Of a stretch of 64,000 nucleotides of DNA, positions 23,844-37,019 are shown piece by piece. A program made the translations under genes and the position numbers. Location: contig NC_052616.1 in the NCBI RefSeq assembly GCF_016545825.1, positions 11,284,001-11,348,000 of the forward strand, in the 5' to 3' direction. Each line of letters opens with the position of its first letter. The first letter of the stretch is position 1. The stretch comes from Eucalyptus grandis (taxonomy: Eukaryota; Streptophyta; Magnoliopsida; Myrtales; Myrtaceae). The notes below the pieces were generated by a model. That model saw only the letters and a program-made list of their open reading frames with translations. It made no database searches and was not told the DNA's origin.

Positions 23844-26320
23844 GGAATCTTGAGATTATTCCTTTTTGTAACCCTTTCGAATTATGGACACTTCGAGATT
23901 GTAGAAGTATTTCCTTTTATACTTACTCAGGTGTGATGTAAAGGATTATACTGCAACTTGGTAGTTCTGTCCATATCCCATGCTCTAGACAATGACTCCC
24001 TTAAACATCAATTTTGAACTTCTTTTGGAAACTTACCCAAACCTCTTGAAAGTTGGAACCGTCTTGAAACTAGTTGATACCGGTTCCATGGGTTTTGGGG
24101 ACCTTGCACTGTCTTAAACCTCTGCGGCGTATTTGCAAGTGGAAACCAAAAAATGTTGTAATGAGCAATTTTAATGCATGCTTGATCTCCAATGGTTTTA
24201 AGGGATAAAAGGTAAATACAAAGAGTCTGCAATAAAGTATCAAACGTTCTTTGTGTGATATGGGTCAAAAATGAGGAAATGCTCAACATCAATAATTATG
24301 TCGAGAGTGTATTGACCACCTTACATAAGTTGTAGCTATGTAGGGTACAAGATGTACCAGTTTGGTGTGATCCATACCTTGGAATCTATCCTATATTTTC
24401 AGGTTCTCAATTGTTCAAATGGAGAACTTATCCTATTACCTGAGAAACTGTCCAATCATGTCAATAATGTAAGGTCACCCAGTTCACCTTCACGAATTAT
24501 CGTGCAGCCAGGAGCATGGCCAGAGTAGATGATTTCTTGCTCCTCCTATATTTGGCATATGTGTTGAAGTGAATGCTTTGTCATAGTTTACAAGCTGCAA
24601 ATGGCAGTTGAGAAATTCGACAATATTTTTTATAGTAGTAAAGAGAATTTTCTACTGGACAAATGTAATGTATCATGAGGTATGAGGCTACTTGGAGGCA
24701 GCTGCTTATTGTTTTGATGATGCTTTGCTGGAAAGTCAACTTCTCCTGTTGCTATGGATGTGATGGACACCATTGTTCTGCTTTTCAAGTTGAACAACTT
24801 TTAGATATTGGATTATAAGCTCTCACAACTGTAGTTTCAAGTTTACATATATTTGGCTTTGGGCAGCATTTTGTTCATAATCTAGTGCATCTACTCAAAT
24901 TGTGTTACATCTATGTGTATTAGCCCTTTTCTTATAATTTTGAAATTGCATTTATTTATTTATTTTTGTTTTTGTTTTTGATTGTTCGGAGTTCCCATAA
25001 AGTCTTAAGTAGCTCTGTCTAGGTATTCAAATGTTATCATGTCAGGAGCCCTAGAACATTTTAAGCATTAGGTTTGATGGTGCTAAAGCTTTGCTTAAAG
25101 TTGCGTGCCTTTTCATCAGGAGGGAAAAAAAAGAAATTGTCAATTTAGCAAATAAAAGTCAAAACAGATAGTAAAGGTTGTCATATTTCTGCCAGAAAAT
25201 TCTACACTAGATCGTTTTGTTATGATGAACTGTTATTAGCAAACTCAATGGTAAAATTTAGTACTTAAGTGGGACAGTCCCCCAAAATGAAAAGAAAGAA
25301 ACAGAGAGAGAGAATGAGTGAAGGAAATGTGTGCTATTGTCTTCTGGCTGAGACTTTGGAATGTATTGTAACAGTGTGTAGCCTTGAGGATACCTATAAA
25401 CTGAATATTGTGCAGCCAAAAGCCTTGTCATTAGTTGATTTTTGCATTGTGAGTAGATGATTGACCGGACATCTGTCATCACTACCATCCCAGTCTCTTT
25501 TTAATGGGTCAATGGCAATCCCTCAATTTTGTCTCCGAGATCTGATTTTTTAGGTTTTACTTACCTTAGGCACAATCTTGGATAGTATTCCTGTACCTCA
25601 TATTATCATATGCTTGAGCCAGCACTTCTCATTATCTCTCTCCTCTTTCATTACAGCGGACCTTGGCTACCCTTTGAATCCTCATCAGGATCCTTTTCAT
25701 GCTCTACAATTTGTTTCTGCTTCCATTGTTTCTATGAGCTGTGTTCAGTTCTGAACTTGGAAGTTTTAGGTCATGTTATGTGCTGATTCCTGGTTCTGGA
25801 CCTCTTGTCTATGTTGAAGTTGCTTGTGTCTGCCATCCACCTTTTGTTAAATTTTGGAAACCAACAAAAATGCTCTAGTTCGTATTATATTTATTCGCAC
25901 TTGTCTACTGACCCTATCTTGTTCGATTGGTTCTTTTCATTGATTGAGCTTGATACTCCCCTAACATGTGGGCACAAGCTGATGACCTGTTTCTATATGT
26001 TGCATCCCTTTGTTTGTGAGAATTTCCTCAGTATTAGGGCACACTCTCGAGTCAGTTGAGCTCAACAAGATTGGGTCATGTTAGAGTTGTTAGCAGTGTT
26101 GAAAGGCTCATTAAGATGGCTTAGAGCAGGCAGCAGATTGTTGTCATTCAGAGCAACAATAATGATGGCCAATTGGTCGGGGTGATGTGATGTGATGTGA
26201 TCTCTAATTGATTGAAGTGCTGATTAATAGCTTCACGAGCTAAGAATACACTGGCCATGACTAATTTAAGGCTTCATCAATATGACATCAGGTCTTTTGA
26301 TCCTTTGACAGTTTTCTTAA
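23844..26320. other. Non-coding interval
   Basis: About 2.5 kb of moderately AT-rich sequence with only short frames and no repeat family that I recognise. A short TGATGTGATG run lies near 26,180-26,200. Confidence 0.4.
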
Positions 26321-27149
26321 TTACAAAGCGTCTTGCAGGCGTAATGTTGCCACGATTGTTGACCAGGATGATGACATGATTCTCCAAACAAACCTGTTGT
26401 TTGACACCGATGGTGGCAGGTGTGATTGTGCAAAAATTTTTTGGGCTGCTTCCGCAAGAATAGCAGGAGTCCCTCGAGCGGAAATGTCTCCATTGATGTC
26501 TATTTTGGCAACCGAGGAGATCACATGGAGAAAATCGGTCAACATGTCAAGACGTGCTGTACATTTCTCTCTGCTTAATGCAATATGGATCTCAATATAT
26601 CTTTCATCGATTGGGTGCACCACAGGATGGGCATCGACGGTCATGTCACCACATATCACTGAAGCAGCGTGGGCAAGAATGCTTTGAAGGAACCTGTCTT
26701 GATTTAACTGCAGTTCCTTTCGGAAATGGTAAATCCTTACCCGCAAGGAGGGGTTTGTATGAACAGTTTGCTGTCTGTTGCAGACAAAATTAAAGCATCA
26801 TATCTGCCCAGAATATTTGAGGAACGTAGATCCTGTCCTTCGATTCTAACATCCAGTTCATTCTTCTATTGCATATGATGATTCATAATTAAATAATTTT
26901 TAGGATCTGAGATACCTTGAAAGTCAATCAACGGATGTATTTTTGCCCCATCACTGACAAAACATTTTCAAGGATCCGTGTGTCCTGAAAAAGGTATCTC
27001 TCGCCTGTGAAACCAAGGCAACATAGGGTTCCTTTGTTTCGGCGAATTGCACGTTCGATCATGTCATTGACCTCTCGCAGACCATCGGCGATACACCTTT
27101 GACGCGTGTAACTGAGTGAAGTGATGTGGTTCTCTGGCAAAAGGACCAT
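26321..27149 (-). pseudogene. Unrecognised coding remnant, two exon-like blocks
   Basis: Block 1 (about 27,144-26,928) reads ENHITSLSYTRQRCIADGLR and ends near VMGQKYIR followed by a stop. Block 2 (26,746-26,321) is 141 codons beginning VRIYHFRKELQLNQ and ending with a stop at 26,321. Composition and residue variety look like real protein rather than a random frame. Near 26,840-26,760 another frame reads GRYDALILSATDSKLFIQTP before a possible gt donor, so a spliced or frameshifted gene is plausible. I do not recognise the family. It lies upstream of, and divergent from, the NDR1/HIN1-like gene. Confidence 0.35.
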
Positions 27150-27239
27150 TGGTTAATGTTATAGAATGGTTAAAAACAGACGCAAGAAGCTGAGTTTACA
27201 CATACATGATGGGGGTAATTCTTACTTGAGTACGCAACA

Positions 27240-27262
27240 CACTCTCTCTCTCTCTCTCTATC
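27240..27262. repeat. (CT)n microsatellite
   Basis: Short CT run between the minus-strand remnant and the NDR1/HIN1-like gene, possibly in its promoter. Confidence 0.85.
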
Positions 27263-27704
27263 TCACATATCAGGTCTCTTTCAACAGGGAAAAAGTGGGA
27301 TTTAACCCATGATGTTCCCTCCACATGCAGCCCAATAAAATAATTTTGCCTTCCTTGTTAAGCACAAAGTGGGAAAGACACCACTCAATTGGGGATTAAG
27401 GAGGGCATGCAAGTTTGGTATTTTTGCCCTCCCTGTCCCCTCAATAAAGCTTCCTTAGGGAGATTCATAGATACAGCAAAGGCTTCTCACTCGCTTCCCC
27501 TCCCACATCACAAAAGATACCAAACCGTACCAACAAGCGCAAAGAACCCAAGTTAACTCGCTCTTCCTTCCCACCCCAGCCATCCAAACGCCTGAAAATT
27601 TGTCTTTGGGCAGGAAGAAGCAAGAACACCAGCTTGTGCTTGGCCCCTCATGTTGTCTCTCTCAAGGCAAAACTCCAGTCCCTCATCCTGTTATCACCTC
27701 TAAC

Positions 27705-28310
27705 ATGCCGAAGGGATCTCTTGGCGTGAGTGAGAAGCGGACCCACCCGCTCATCTGGTGCGCGGCCGTCATCTGCGTCATCCTCTCGTTGGCCGTGATC
27801 ATTGCCGGTATCGCCGTGTTCATTGGCTACGTCGTCGTCCACCCCCGGGTGCCCTTCATCAGCGTCGTCGGAGCGAACCTCGACATCTTCCGGATCGATT
27901 ACGGCGGGGTCCTGGTGACCCAGGTGACCATCGACATCAAGGCCGAGAACGACAACGCCAAGGCCCACGCGAGCTTCCAGAAGATGGAGCTGATTCTCAG
28001 CTACGACGGGGAGAACATCGCGCTGCTCCGCGCCTACCCGTTCGACGTGAATAAGAAAGACTCCATGGTGTTCCACTACGTCGTGCAGTCGTCCCCGATC
28101 CCGCTCAACCCAGAGCAGTCCAACCGCGCCGGCGAATCTTTGGAAAAGAACAAGGTGACGTTCGACCTGAAGGGCACTGCCAGGGCCCGCTGGAGGGTGG
28201 GGCGTCTGGGCTCGGTCAAGTTTTGGTGTCACCTAGACTGTCACCTCCAGTTTCACCCTCAAAACCAGACGTACATGCACTTCCACCATTGCAGTTCAAG
28301 AGGCAAATGA
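27705..28310 (+). CDS. NDR1/HIN1-like (NHL) LEA-2 family membrane protein
   Basis: NHL proteins are small plasma-membrane-anchored proteins, several of them linked to pathogen and stress responses. This one is 201 residues, intronless and intact. The ATG at 27,705 gives a short basic N-terminus (MPKGSLGVSEKRTHP). A single hydrophobic helix follows at about residues 16-45 (IWCAAVICVILSLAVIIAGI). Then comes the LEA-2 type beta-rich domain (HPRVPFISVV..., VTIDIKAENDNAKA, FHYVVQSSPIPLNPEQ, GTARARWRVGRLGSVKFW). Length and order are normal for the family. The frame is open further upstream to 27,600 but with no earlier ATG. The far C-terminus (HFHHCSSRGK) ends in the usual Cys-Ser-basic style. This is the cleanest gene in the window. 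Confidence 0.9.
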   Translation: MPKGSLGVSEKRTHPLIWCAAVICVILSLAVIIAGIAVFIGYVVVHPRVPFISVVGANLDIFRIDYGGVLVTQVTIDIKAENDNAKAHASFQKMELILSYDGENIALLRAYPFDVNKKDSMVFHYVVQSSPIPLNPEQSNRAGESLEKNKVTFDLKGTARARWRVGRLGSVKFWCHLDCHLQFHPQNQTYMHFHHCSSRGK

Positions 28311-29767
28311 GAGGAAACCCTCAGTCTTATTCCACTACGAATCGGGTCAATTGCAATCATCGACGACGACAAGTCTCGTGTGAACTTCAATAACGTGATC
28401 CACCGGCCCTGATGACATCGATATCTTGGACTTGTACCCATGATCCCCCATTGCTAATACACACTCCACTAGGCTTAAGAGTAACAAAGCTGTAATTTTC
28501 TTTGTGGAGCAATAAAGCTGCTAGAGCTAGCAATCACTTTTTTTCTCTTCTCTTGTCTTTCTTTACAACCTTCTGAAGCAGCTTCTGGAGTTCTTTGCTT
28601 TTCCTTTGTACTGAAGTAAAAGCTTTTTGCTTCCCTAATCTCTTTGAACAGTCCATGAGCAAAATGGACAGGCGGTAAAGCGGAAACCAACTTTTGCTTC
28701 ACGCTTTTCAAATTCTTAATTTACATCACTCTTGACGTTTCTTCTACCTTCTAGCTCGTATAATTTAGAGAAAGAACGTATTAAATTGAATCCAGCCGAG
28801 CTCACACCTGCCTTCAGATGAAATCGGTCCACAAGAGATTCACCTGATCTGACAGTACATGCGAGTTGGTCTTACGTAGTCCGGTTTGGCAATGACATTC
28901 CCAACCTTTGACCCAAGGAAAAAAAGAGAAGATGTTAGTGCGTCCTTGCCTTTGTCAAATTGGAGCCACACGTTCAAAAAGGTTTTGATTGGGAAACAAG
29001 AAAGGAAAGTTTCTTTGCCGTTGCCGATCCATTCAATCGTTCGACATGAATGCTCGATTTGCGCTTTGTGAAGGCATTAGCTGCTACACTGCAAATTTCT
29101 TTTTATGGGCTAGGATGAAGCTTCGGAACGATCAATCGAGCACTCCATCTCAGCCCCTTTGTCTGTAATCGAGTTGAAAACTTCAAATTCTTTCCCCTTT
29201 TAACGTTAGAATCATCGAGAAGAGACTTCGGTGCCAAACTAATTAGAGTCGAAGGGCTAAGGTTCGCGATAGTTTAAGCATAGAAAAGCGTAGCGTACAG
29301 CTAGGCTATCGGAGGAAAATATAACCTAGGCAGAAATAGCAGGCTTTATACTCGAGGCGGGACTACGCAAAGGGGGAATCCAGCCCCATCGGTGAAAGAG
29401 ATTTGACGTTTAATCTCGGGACAACCTAGCGTAGAAGCTAGGGATGCGGTAATGATTTTTCACAAGCTACCACGATCACCATTCATCGGTTCATTTTTTG
29501 GGAGACTCACCAAAGATTAATCCATCAATTTTTGCTGGTAACAATTTTTCGAATATAAAAGAACTTTCGATGGAGTATGGGGAGCCCTTTTTGTCCTGGA
29601 CAGAGTTGGGATGGTAATTCCCTATAAACTAGTACATTAGAGCCCACAGCCCAAAGTCTTAAGCCGTCATATTAAGCGCGACGATTCTTCTTTCACTTAA
29701 AGTTTCTTTTTTTTTTTCTTTTTAACATGAAAAATGGATTGAAACACATCTAATTCCAGTTATTTTC
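28311..29767. other. Non-coding 3' flank and intergenic
   Basis: No supported gene. Two short frames (28,475-28,711 minus; 28,886-29,071 plus) look random. T-rich near 29,705. Confidence 0.4.
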
Positions 29768-29781
29768 GAGTTATTAATGTT

Positions 29782-29848
29782 TTTTTTTTTTTTGGTGTTG
29801 GAGGAAAGGAACCAATTGCCGAAACTCGCGCGCCGTAAACCCCAAGGT
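29782..29848 (-). mobile_element. 5'-truncated SINE, same family as the SINE in the LINE
   Basis: Only 67 bases between perfect 14-bp duplications gagttattaatgtt (29,768-29,781 and 29,849-29,862). On the minus strand it reads ggggtttac..., ggttcctttcc and caccaaaaaaa. These are the landmarks of the 3' end of the SINE at 11,907-12,124. Confidence 0.8.
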
Positions 29849-29973
29849 GAGTTATTAATGTTCGTAGTGCCATAATCAAGTTTATTACTTTGTTTCAATT
29901 TTGTATAAGTCGTAATGTTGATTCAAAATTGTGATAATGAGGATTATCACTTTAGAGAAATCAAAACCAAAAA

Positions 29974-29974
29974 G

Positions 29975-30005
<31 letters not shown>

Positions 30006-30246
30006 AGAGAAAAGAAAATAAAGGTAATGGAAGGAAAAAAAAAAAGAATGGGATAGAATATTTTAATTACCTTGTATTGTTTGGAAGTGCATTGAAGGGA
30101 AATGATGTGGAGGGGAAATAGTGAGTGAATTTATTTAAAATTTATTTGTCTTGTCCACAAGGGGCAATAATGGAAAAAAAAGAAGGAAAAAAAGAGTTCC
30201 TTTTCATTCGATTCTTTTCAACTTTGAAGAAAGGGATAGGTGAACT
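29974..30246. other. A-rich non-coding sequence
   Basis: Long A-run at about 29,979-30,001, then A/G-rich sequence. No gene. Confidence 0.4.
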
Positions 30247-30248
30247 AA

Positions 30249-30964
30249 GGGCCTACTTAGTAACGTACCAAATATTCTTTTATTTTTCGCAACAAAAAAA
30301 AGAACAATAATACACTTGGTACCCAAGAATAGATTTGAAATAGATTAAGAAAAAAAAAGAAAAGAAAAGTTACTTCTTTATCTTCGAGAACAATTCAAGA
30401 ATCACGCCTCTCTTTCTTTCTTTCTTTTGATTTTCTTTTCTCATTTTCCTTTTTTCTTCTCCTTCTTCCTTTAGCCGGTCACCTACCTTGGCGATGGTAG
30501 GCAACCTTGCAGGAGCCCCACCAGCCCTTGGCAAGGCTGAGCCTCGTTGTGGTTGGGCAAGGCTTGGGCCGATGAAGCTTGGCCTCACGTGGGGTTGGTG
30601 AGGCTCTTCTGAGGTTGGTGAGGTCACCGGCCCTCGTCTAGCTAGTTGTCGCCTGTAGCCAAGGCCCGGGATCGAGAGGAGGAGGAGGAAGAGGAGGAGA
30701 AAGAAGAAGAAGAAGAAAAGAAAAAAAAAATAAAAAGAAAATGGGAAAATGTAATAAAATTATTCAAAAATTGAAAGAAATTTTAAATCACAAAATAAAA
30801 ATAAAAATTGAGGATTGTATTAAAATCATGACTATTCCAAGAATAGAAATTTTGTATAGTTACCAAACGTTTTCGAATTCTCAGAACTCGTATAGCAAAT
30901 AAAATTAGAAAACAGTTTCCGAGCATAAATTGTTCCCAGGAATAAATGGTTACCAAATGTACTC
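30249..30964. mobile_element. PIF/Harbinger-like non-autonomous element
   Basis: TIRs GGGCCTACTTAGTAAC (left) and, read inward from the right, GAGTACATTTGGTAAC. It is flanked by TAA at 30,246-30,248 and 30,965-30,967, the target duplication expected of the superfamily. The interior has a pyrimidine tract (30,405-30,470), a GC core (30,475-30,670) and a purine tract (30,675-30,745). No transposase. Confidence 0.7.
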
Positions 30965-30984
30965 TAAAAGTCATAAAAGTTATC

Positions 30985-31450
30985 ATGAAAGTATAAGTGA
31001 ATTCTAAAACTTATCAAATTGGTGTAATCAAATTGTTATATTAATTCTATTCAATTTAGCTAGTGAAAATACTGATATGGCTATTTATTTTTTCAATATC
31101 TTATGTGACGATGCCATGGCTAAAACTATGTCGTTTTGATTTTACAAATTTTATTTAAGTTATATTAAAAATAAGCAAACAAAAAAAAAAAACATAAAGA
31201 AAAAAAGAAAAGAGAAGAAGGAGAACTCATTCGAGGTTTTAGCTATGTGTTTTATGTTTTAGCCATGTCATCACCATGTAGAAGATAGAAAAATTGAAAA
31301 AAATCAATGTTAGCATTTTCTATTGATCAAGTTGGACGACGTTAATGGAAAGACTTAATTATACTTATTTGACAGTTTTATGACTTAATCACACTTTATA
31401 ACTCAATTGCGCTTTTGTAATAAATTTTAAGATTTCCGATATAGTTATTC
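30985..31450. mobile_element. Family-1-like TIR element, degraded
   Basis: It has text of the same kind as family 1 ('gacgacgttaatgg', 'acttaattatac', 'aatgttagcattttc'). Its A/G tract is at 31,170-31,225, but it lacks a large GC core. Ends are uncertain. Confidence 0.35.
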
Positions 31451-33058
31451 CATAAAGAAAAATGTAAGTGTAAGTCTCTTTGGAAATACTTCTCTCTTAT
31501 TGAAACCTATTCCCTTAACTTCCCTTCAATCGTATAAAATGTAAGAATCTTATACTCACAAAATATTCTATTTGAGTCATACATACTCAACTCACACATA
31601 AGTCTACGAGTTGATCACTACAACTCCATTGGCATACCAGAAATCAAAAAGCCTTTTACACGAAGTAGCAAATACACAAGATACAAATCTGCTCAGGCAT
31701 TTGTTTGTAAAGAAATCTAATTTGTGATCTCGTGAAAGACGGTGTGACCCTTTACCATTGAACCTTTGGGTATGCCTTTCGGTGGTATTTGATTGAACAC
31801 TTGACTTTATGAATAGGTAGCATTAAAAGGTTTGATTTCTCGACTTGTACTTAAGGTGGGAAAGGGAATTGATTATCAAGAGAAACAAGGCAACCCATTC
31901 AAGGCAACCCATTTTTTGCCGTACTATACTATCACTTATATTTTTCACTCCCGGCAAAAAGAAACTCTATTTTTTTTTTTTTGCTTAATCTATGTTAGGA
32001 ATATACATGTGAATGAATTCGATTACCCAGAAACAAGAACCGATCATGCAACCATAATCTATGTATTTCATAATGCGTGTAGGGTGGGTAGAGGAGTCTC
32101 TTGCTTTGCTGCAAAATGGAATGATTGGATCTTGGGCATTGGTGTGAAAAAGAATAATTAGATCTAATGGAAACTAATACAAAAATAGGGCAAAGTACAA
32201 AGCGCCCTCGCAATCAATTTTAGTGAAGATTTATAATGCTTGGAGACTTGTTGCAGGTCATTATAAAGTCTAAGTCGATCGATTAAGTTAAGAAAAAAGC
32301 AATTCAATGAGTGCAATATGAGGCAATCTATTTGATTATCAAGACAAAATTACTTAAGTCAATTCAATACAAAAACCGAAGGGGACAAGATTGGGCCCTT
32401 CTCCATTCGGAAGTATATGAAAGGTGCACTCGCATTTGTTGCCCTCTCCCCACCTTGCCGTTTAATGGCAACAAGAAACTATTTATTTTCTATAAATATA
32501 TATAGAAAATTCCGTCAAATGATATGCGAATATATATAATATCCTGAAAAAAAGCTATCATAATCAATTGTATTAAACAAGTGAAAGGTTTTGCGGGTAG
32601 GGTAGGTGGAGGGTTCTCTTGCAAAAAAGAATGATTGGTCATGATGAAACTAATACAAAATTAGGTTAAAGTACAAATTTCCCAAGTTGAGCTCCGTGTT
32701 CTGCAATGATCCACTTAAAATAGCCGGCCTTTAATATTTGTCATTTCCTTCTCTAATCACAATCGCCGATCTTCTTTCCATTCCAATCCTATTACGAATT
32801 TACGAGACTTCATTATAGTTAATTTTCGCATGTTCCAATTACAAACTCAATACCATCTTCTACCTCTCCAGATGCGTCACACAGGCAAGATAAGACTGAA
32901 GAAACTCACTGATTTGTGGCGATTCTGCTTAGATCAGTGCTGAGTGTTGTGAATCGGCCCTACACCTGAAAGAGCGGCCACTCCATTCCTCCTTTCCGAA
33001 GGGTTCTCGAGACTCCAGATTCTTCATATGTATTTTTTTTTTCCTTCGTTCTTATATA

Positions 33059-34183
33059 ATGAAGCAAGAAAATCCACTAGCAACACAGATCAGAACCGGC
33101 CATCATGTTCCTTTCAACCGCCACGTACCTTGTGGACACAAATTTGGAGTCTTGATGTGCCTCCAAAGGTTCACTTCTTCATCTAGAGTCTATGCCAAAA
33201 TGCCCTCCCGACGAAGGAAAACCTATATAGAAGAAAATTGTAAGTGACCCACGATGCCCGGTATGCTGTTCGTGTATGGAAACTACAGAGCACTTGCTGT
33301 TTCTTTGCAAATGGACAAAGCGAGTATGGCAAGACCCGATTTTTGAGCAGATCAGGCCAAATAACAGCATCAATCGCACGGATCAGTGGATTTTAAAAGC
33401 TTTCCGAAGAGATCAGAACTCACCCGCTCGTGAACTCATTAGTCTCATCCTATGGAACATCTGGAAGGCGAGAAACAACTGGATCTTCCGTGCAAAGGAA
33501 CCCCAACCAGCAGATCTGCTGTTAATAGCAAAGGAACAACAAAGTACACGCTCAGCATGGGTAGATCGAAAAGGCGAGCGAGCTCTCAATCAAAACTCAC
33601 CCGCTCACCGGAGGCCTCCGGAAGGGCAAAACCTGAAGTTGAACGTAGATGCGTCGTGGAGACCCCGGAGATTTCCTCGCTCTGTCGCCGGTATCGCACG
33701 AGACGCAGCTAGAAGGGTTCTCGACGGCCGCGGCCACAGCTAGGGTTTCTCGGCAGCTGAAGCGGAAACTCAAGCACTTTCTCACGGGATATCGTTTTCT
33801 GCACGAACTCAAGACGAACCACGTGCGGGATCTTGAAGCCGAACGGAAGCTACTTCATAGAAAGTGACTGTTATGCTGCGTAGAAATGGTCATGGGCCGG
33901 GCCGCATGTACATGGGACCTTAAAGAAATCGTTCACAGGTGTACGCATGGGCTTCAGCAGAACAACGACTTCACGGTGATTTATAGCCCACGAGAAACCA
34001 ATGCAGCGGCGGATTGGATTGCTCGACACCATCGACAAAACACCCTACCACGTAATTGGGTGTCTTCCCCCCCTCTTCCCCTATGGAATATATTATGCGC
34101 AGATCTTTCCCCTTCTGTGGTTTGTAAGACTTCTCTTTAATTAAGTAATAGTCACTTTTTTCGACCAAAAAAAAAAAAAAAAA
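33059..34183 (+). mobile_element. 5'-truncated LINE, ORF2 3' end
   Basis: It retains a zf-RVT region (CPVCCSCMETTEHLLFLCKW, read across 33,255-33,320) and an RNase H region (LKLNVDASW; later ETNAAADWIARHHRQ). One or more frameshifts lie between 33,743 and 33,886. The 3' end is TTCGACC plus an A-run at 34,167-34,183, matching the 3' end of the LINE at 10,113. The 5' limit is approximate. Confidence 0.8.
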
Positions 34184-34282
34184 TTAAAAACTCAATAAAT
34201 ATAATAAATTCAAAGGGAGAATGCAATTAGTAATTGGTTTCAAGGTGGATCCACCCTAGAACTGAAATCGAATCGAGGGTTA

Positions 34283-35218
34283 GGCCCCGTTTGTTAACGT
34301 TCTTTTTTTCTGTTTATGAACAAAAATCCTGTTTTTTTGTTTCAAGGAACAAAAATCCCGTTTTTTGTTACAAGGAACAAAAAAAGAACAGAAACGCGTT
34401 TGTTTGCGTTTTATTCCAAATCTATTTTTTTGTTCCCGAAATACATTTGAATAAACGAGAAACAAGAAAAACATGTTTCTTGTTTTCGAACAATTTTTAA
34501 GAACAAATTTTCTCTCCTCTCTCTTTTTCTTATATATTTTTTTTCTTCTTTTCTTTTTCTTTTTCTTTGGCGGTCGCCGGCCTTGGCCATGGGCGGCGAC
34601 CGGCCGTTGAGGGTCGGCGACGCCGTCGAGGTTCGGCGACCTCACTAGAGCATCGCGCCTCGGCGAGGCCTCTCGCCTTGCTGGGTAAGCTTGGGCTTGC
34701 CCAGATCTGGCGAGCCTAAGCTCGCCCAGCCACTGGTGAGGCTCGCACCGGCAGGTGGCCCGGGCGAGGCCGAGCCTCACTAGTGATCCGACGAGCCCGA
34801 GCTCGCCCATCCGACGAGCTCGAGCTCGCCAGCCAAGGCGAGGCCGAGCCTCGCCAAGACGGGGGCAAGGTTGGGCGAGCTCGGGCTCGCGGATCTGGCG
34901 AGCCAAGCTCGCCTAGCCAAGGCGAGGCCGCCGCCCTCGTCGATCGGTCGGCCCGGCCATGGCCGAGGCCGGCGACCGGGCCAAAAGAAGAAAAAAAGAA
35001 AAAAAGAAAAAAGAAAGAAAAATAAAATAAAAATATTAAAAATTAACATAAACAAAAAAGAACACAAATTTACCAAACGTATTTCGTTCATTTTTTATTC
35101 CCGGAATAAGTTTACCAAACGTCTTTTTTCTATTTAAAATTGTTCTCCTGAGTTTAAATAGTTTTTCTATTTGTTCCTCGAAAACTAATTTTGAACATAA
35201 ACGTTACCAAACTCGCCC
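34283..35218. mobile_element. PIF/Harbinger-like non-autonomous element
   Basis: Left end GGCCCCGTTTGTTAACGTTC; right end read inward GGGCGAGTTTGGTAACGTTT. TTA is present on both sides (34,280-34,282 and 35,219-35,221). The interior has a pyrimidine tract (34,505-34,570), a long GC core rich in gctcgcc/ggcgagc words (34,570-34,985) and a purine tract (34,985-35,060). No transposase. Confidence 0.75.
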
Positions 35219-36959
35219 TTAGTTCCCAGTTTATAAAATCGAAAATCGCCCCCGATCCTAGAATTGTTGGGATTTCTTTCTTTCTTTTGTATTCCATGGG
35301 GGAATGGAACACTAGAACCGGACAAGGGATTAGGAAGGATTTTTTTTTGTTTTTGGTTTTTAAACTCTTGTAGGGAGCAAGTGTGTCTATGAATGTTGTT
35401 TTTGTTTTCTTTTCTACCCTTTTGGCAAGAAAACTATTGGTCTGATCCAAATAGTTCAATCCACACTTGAGATTTGGAATTGGACTGATTATCACCGGTT
35501 TTAAATTTTAAAAATTGGGAACAGCCTAGAACCAACCAGTTTGGTTCAGTTTCCGTGATCACCTCTATTAAATAAGATTGCTAAATACTAGAATGCTCAC
35601 TGTTTTCTTTGGATATGGACTAATCATAAATATCATATATATATATATATATTAAATAGAAGGGTTCGAAAATATTGTAGTAAATGAACCGAAATTATTC
35701 GCTTCCGCACATGGCGTGCACTCCACATCATCGACAATAATTTTGCGTTGTTTTCAAGATGTCGAAGCAAAGGCGGTTTGGTTTGAGCCAGCGGATTTAA
35801 ATGAATTAGAGGGACCCTTCTTGGGACAACTTTTTAGTGACTAAAATGAAACTCTGTCGCCGTTTAGAGACATGGTGGCGTTGGCAAGGCCGGAAGACCC
35901 TCATCAGGGGCTAGACATGGTTGTTGATTTATACTACTACTATAAGATGGGGGTAACTTTTTAGGACGGCCGCTATTTATTCAGGTATTGTACCGCATTA
36001 CTTCATAAATGGTCATATATTCTCTTCATATTCATGTAGCTTTCCTTTACCTATCAATTTAAGATTTTGGGTTAGACTTTCTAATATAGAATCACAAATA
36101 CGTGTCCACCTTCCATCGAAATTCGTCTTGCATTTTATATTTATGTGATTTTTTTTTCCATCCATTGGCTTAAGCTTATATGTCGTAAGATTAAATTCAT
36201 TAAAAAGTAAAAGCCACTCTATACGGGCCTGCTCACTTGTTATCCCAGTAGTCAATCTTTCATATTTCGAGGCTCGATGGCTGAGGCGTGGAGCTTGCGA
36301 TGATTTACTACAAAAGGTTAAGAACCAAGAGCAAAGGACTATTTAACTTTTAAGGTACATTTATTTAGTGAAAAATATAAAATTTGGCTAAAATATTCTC
36401 TTTATTATTTGAAATAATTAATCAATGAAAAATAATTTGATTTTCAATTATTAATTTTCATTTTTATAAATGATATAAATTATTGTTTTTAGGAAAATAT
36501 TTATTAGATTATTCATTTACTACAAAAAGAAACGGACATATAATGAAGATCAATGCTAGGACACTGATCGCAGTTCCCTATAAAGTCTTAACTTGATCAA
36601 TAAAGTTGACAAGTGCAATTTCAAGCAATTTATTTGATTATAAAAACAAAATTGTTAATTCAATTTAATATGAAACCGCTGGGGACCAGGTCGGGCCTTC
36701 TCCATACAGAAGGAATTAAAAGGTGCATTAACATTTGTTGTTGTCTGCCCACTTCAATTTAATGTTTTGGCCACTGAAACATTATTTTATAAATTGATCA
36801 CATTCACAAGCAAAAGCTCAATTAAAAGCACCTCGTTTACGGTTTGAAATAGCGGCAAAAAATAGAACAGATTGTTCTCTTGCGACACACCTTTAGATGA
36901 TTCTAATCATCACCTTAGCAATCAAATCGCCAGTTAACTTTTTGATACTACGTTATATG

Positions 36960-36974
36960 AATAAAGAAATATTT

Positions 36975-37019
<45 letters not shown>

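Noticed and set aside
34280..35137. A 208-codon minus-strand frame and others
   Set aside because: They lie wholly in a TIR element with GC core and poly-purine tracts; the Lys runs come from the purine tract.
36013..36255. A minus-strand frame with EWLLLFNEFNLT, vaguely like a Ty3/gypsy RNase H tail
   Set aside because: The resemblance is limited to a dozen residues and the rest does not fit.
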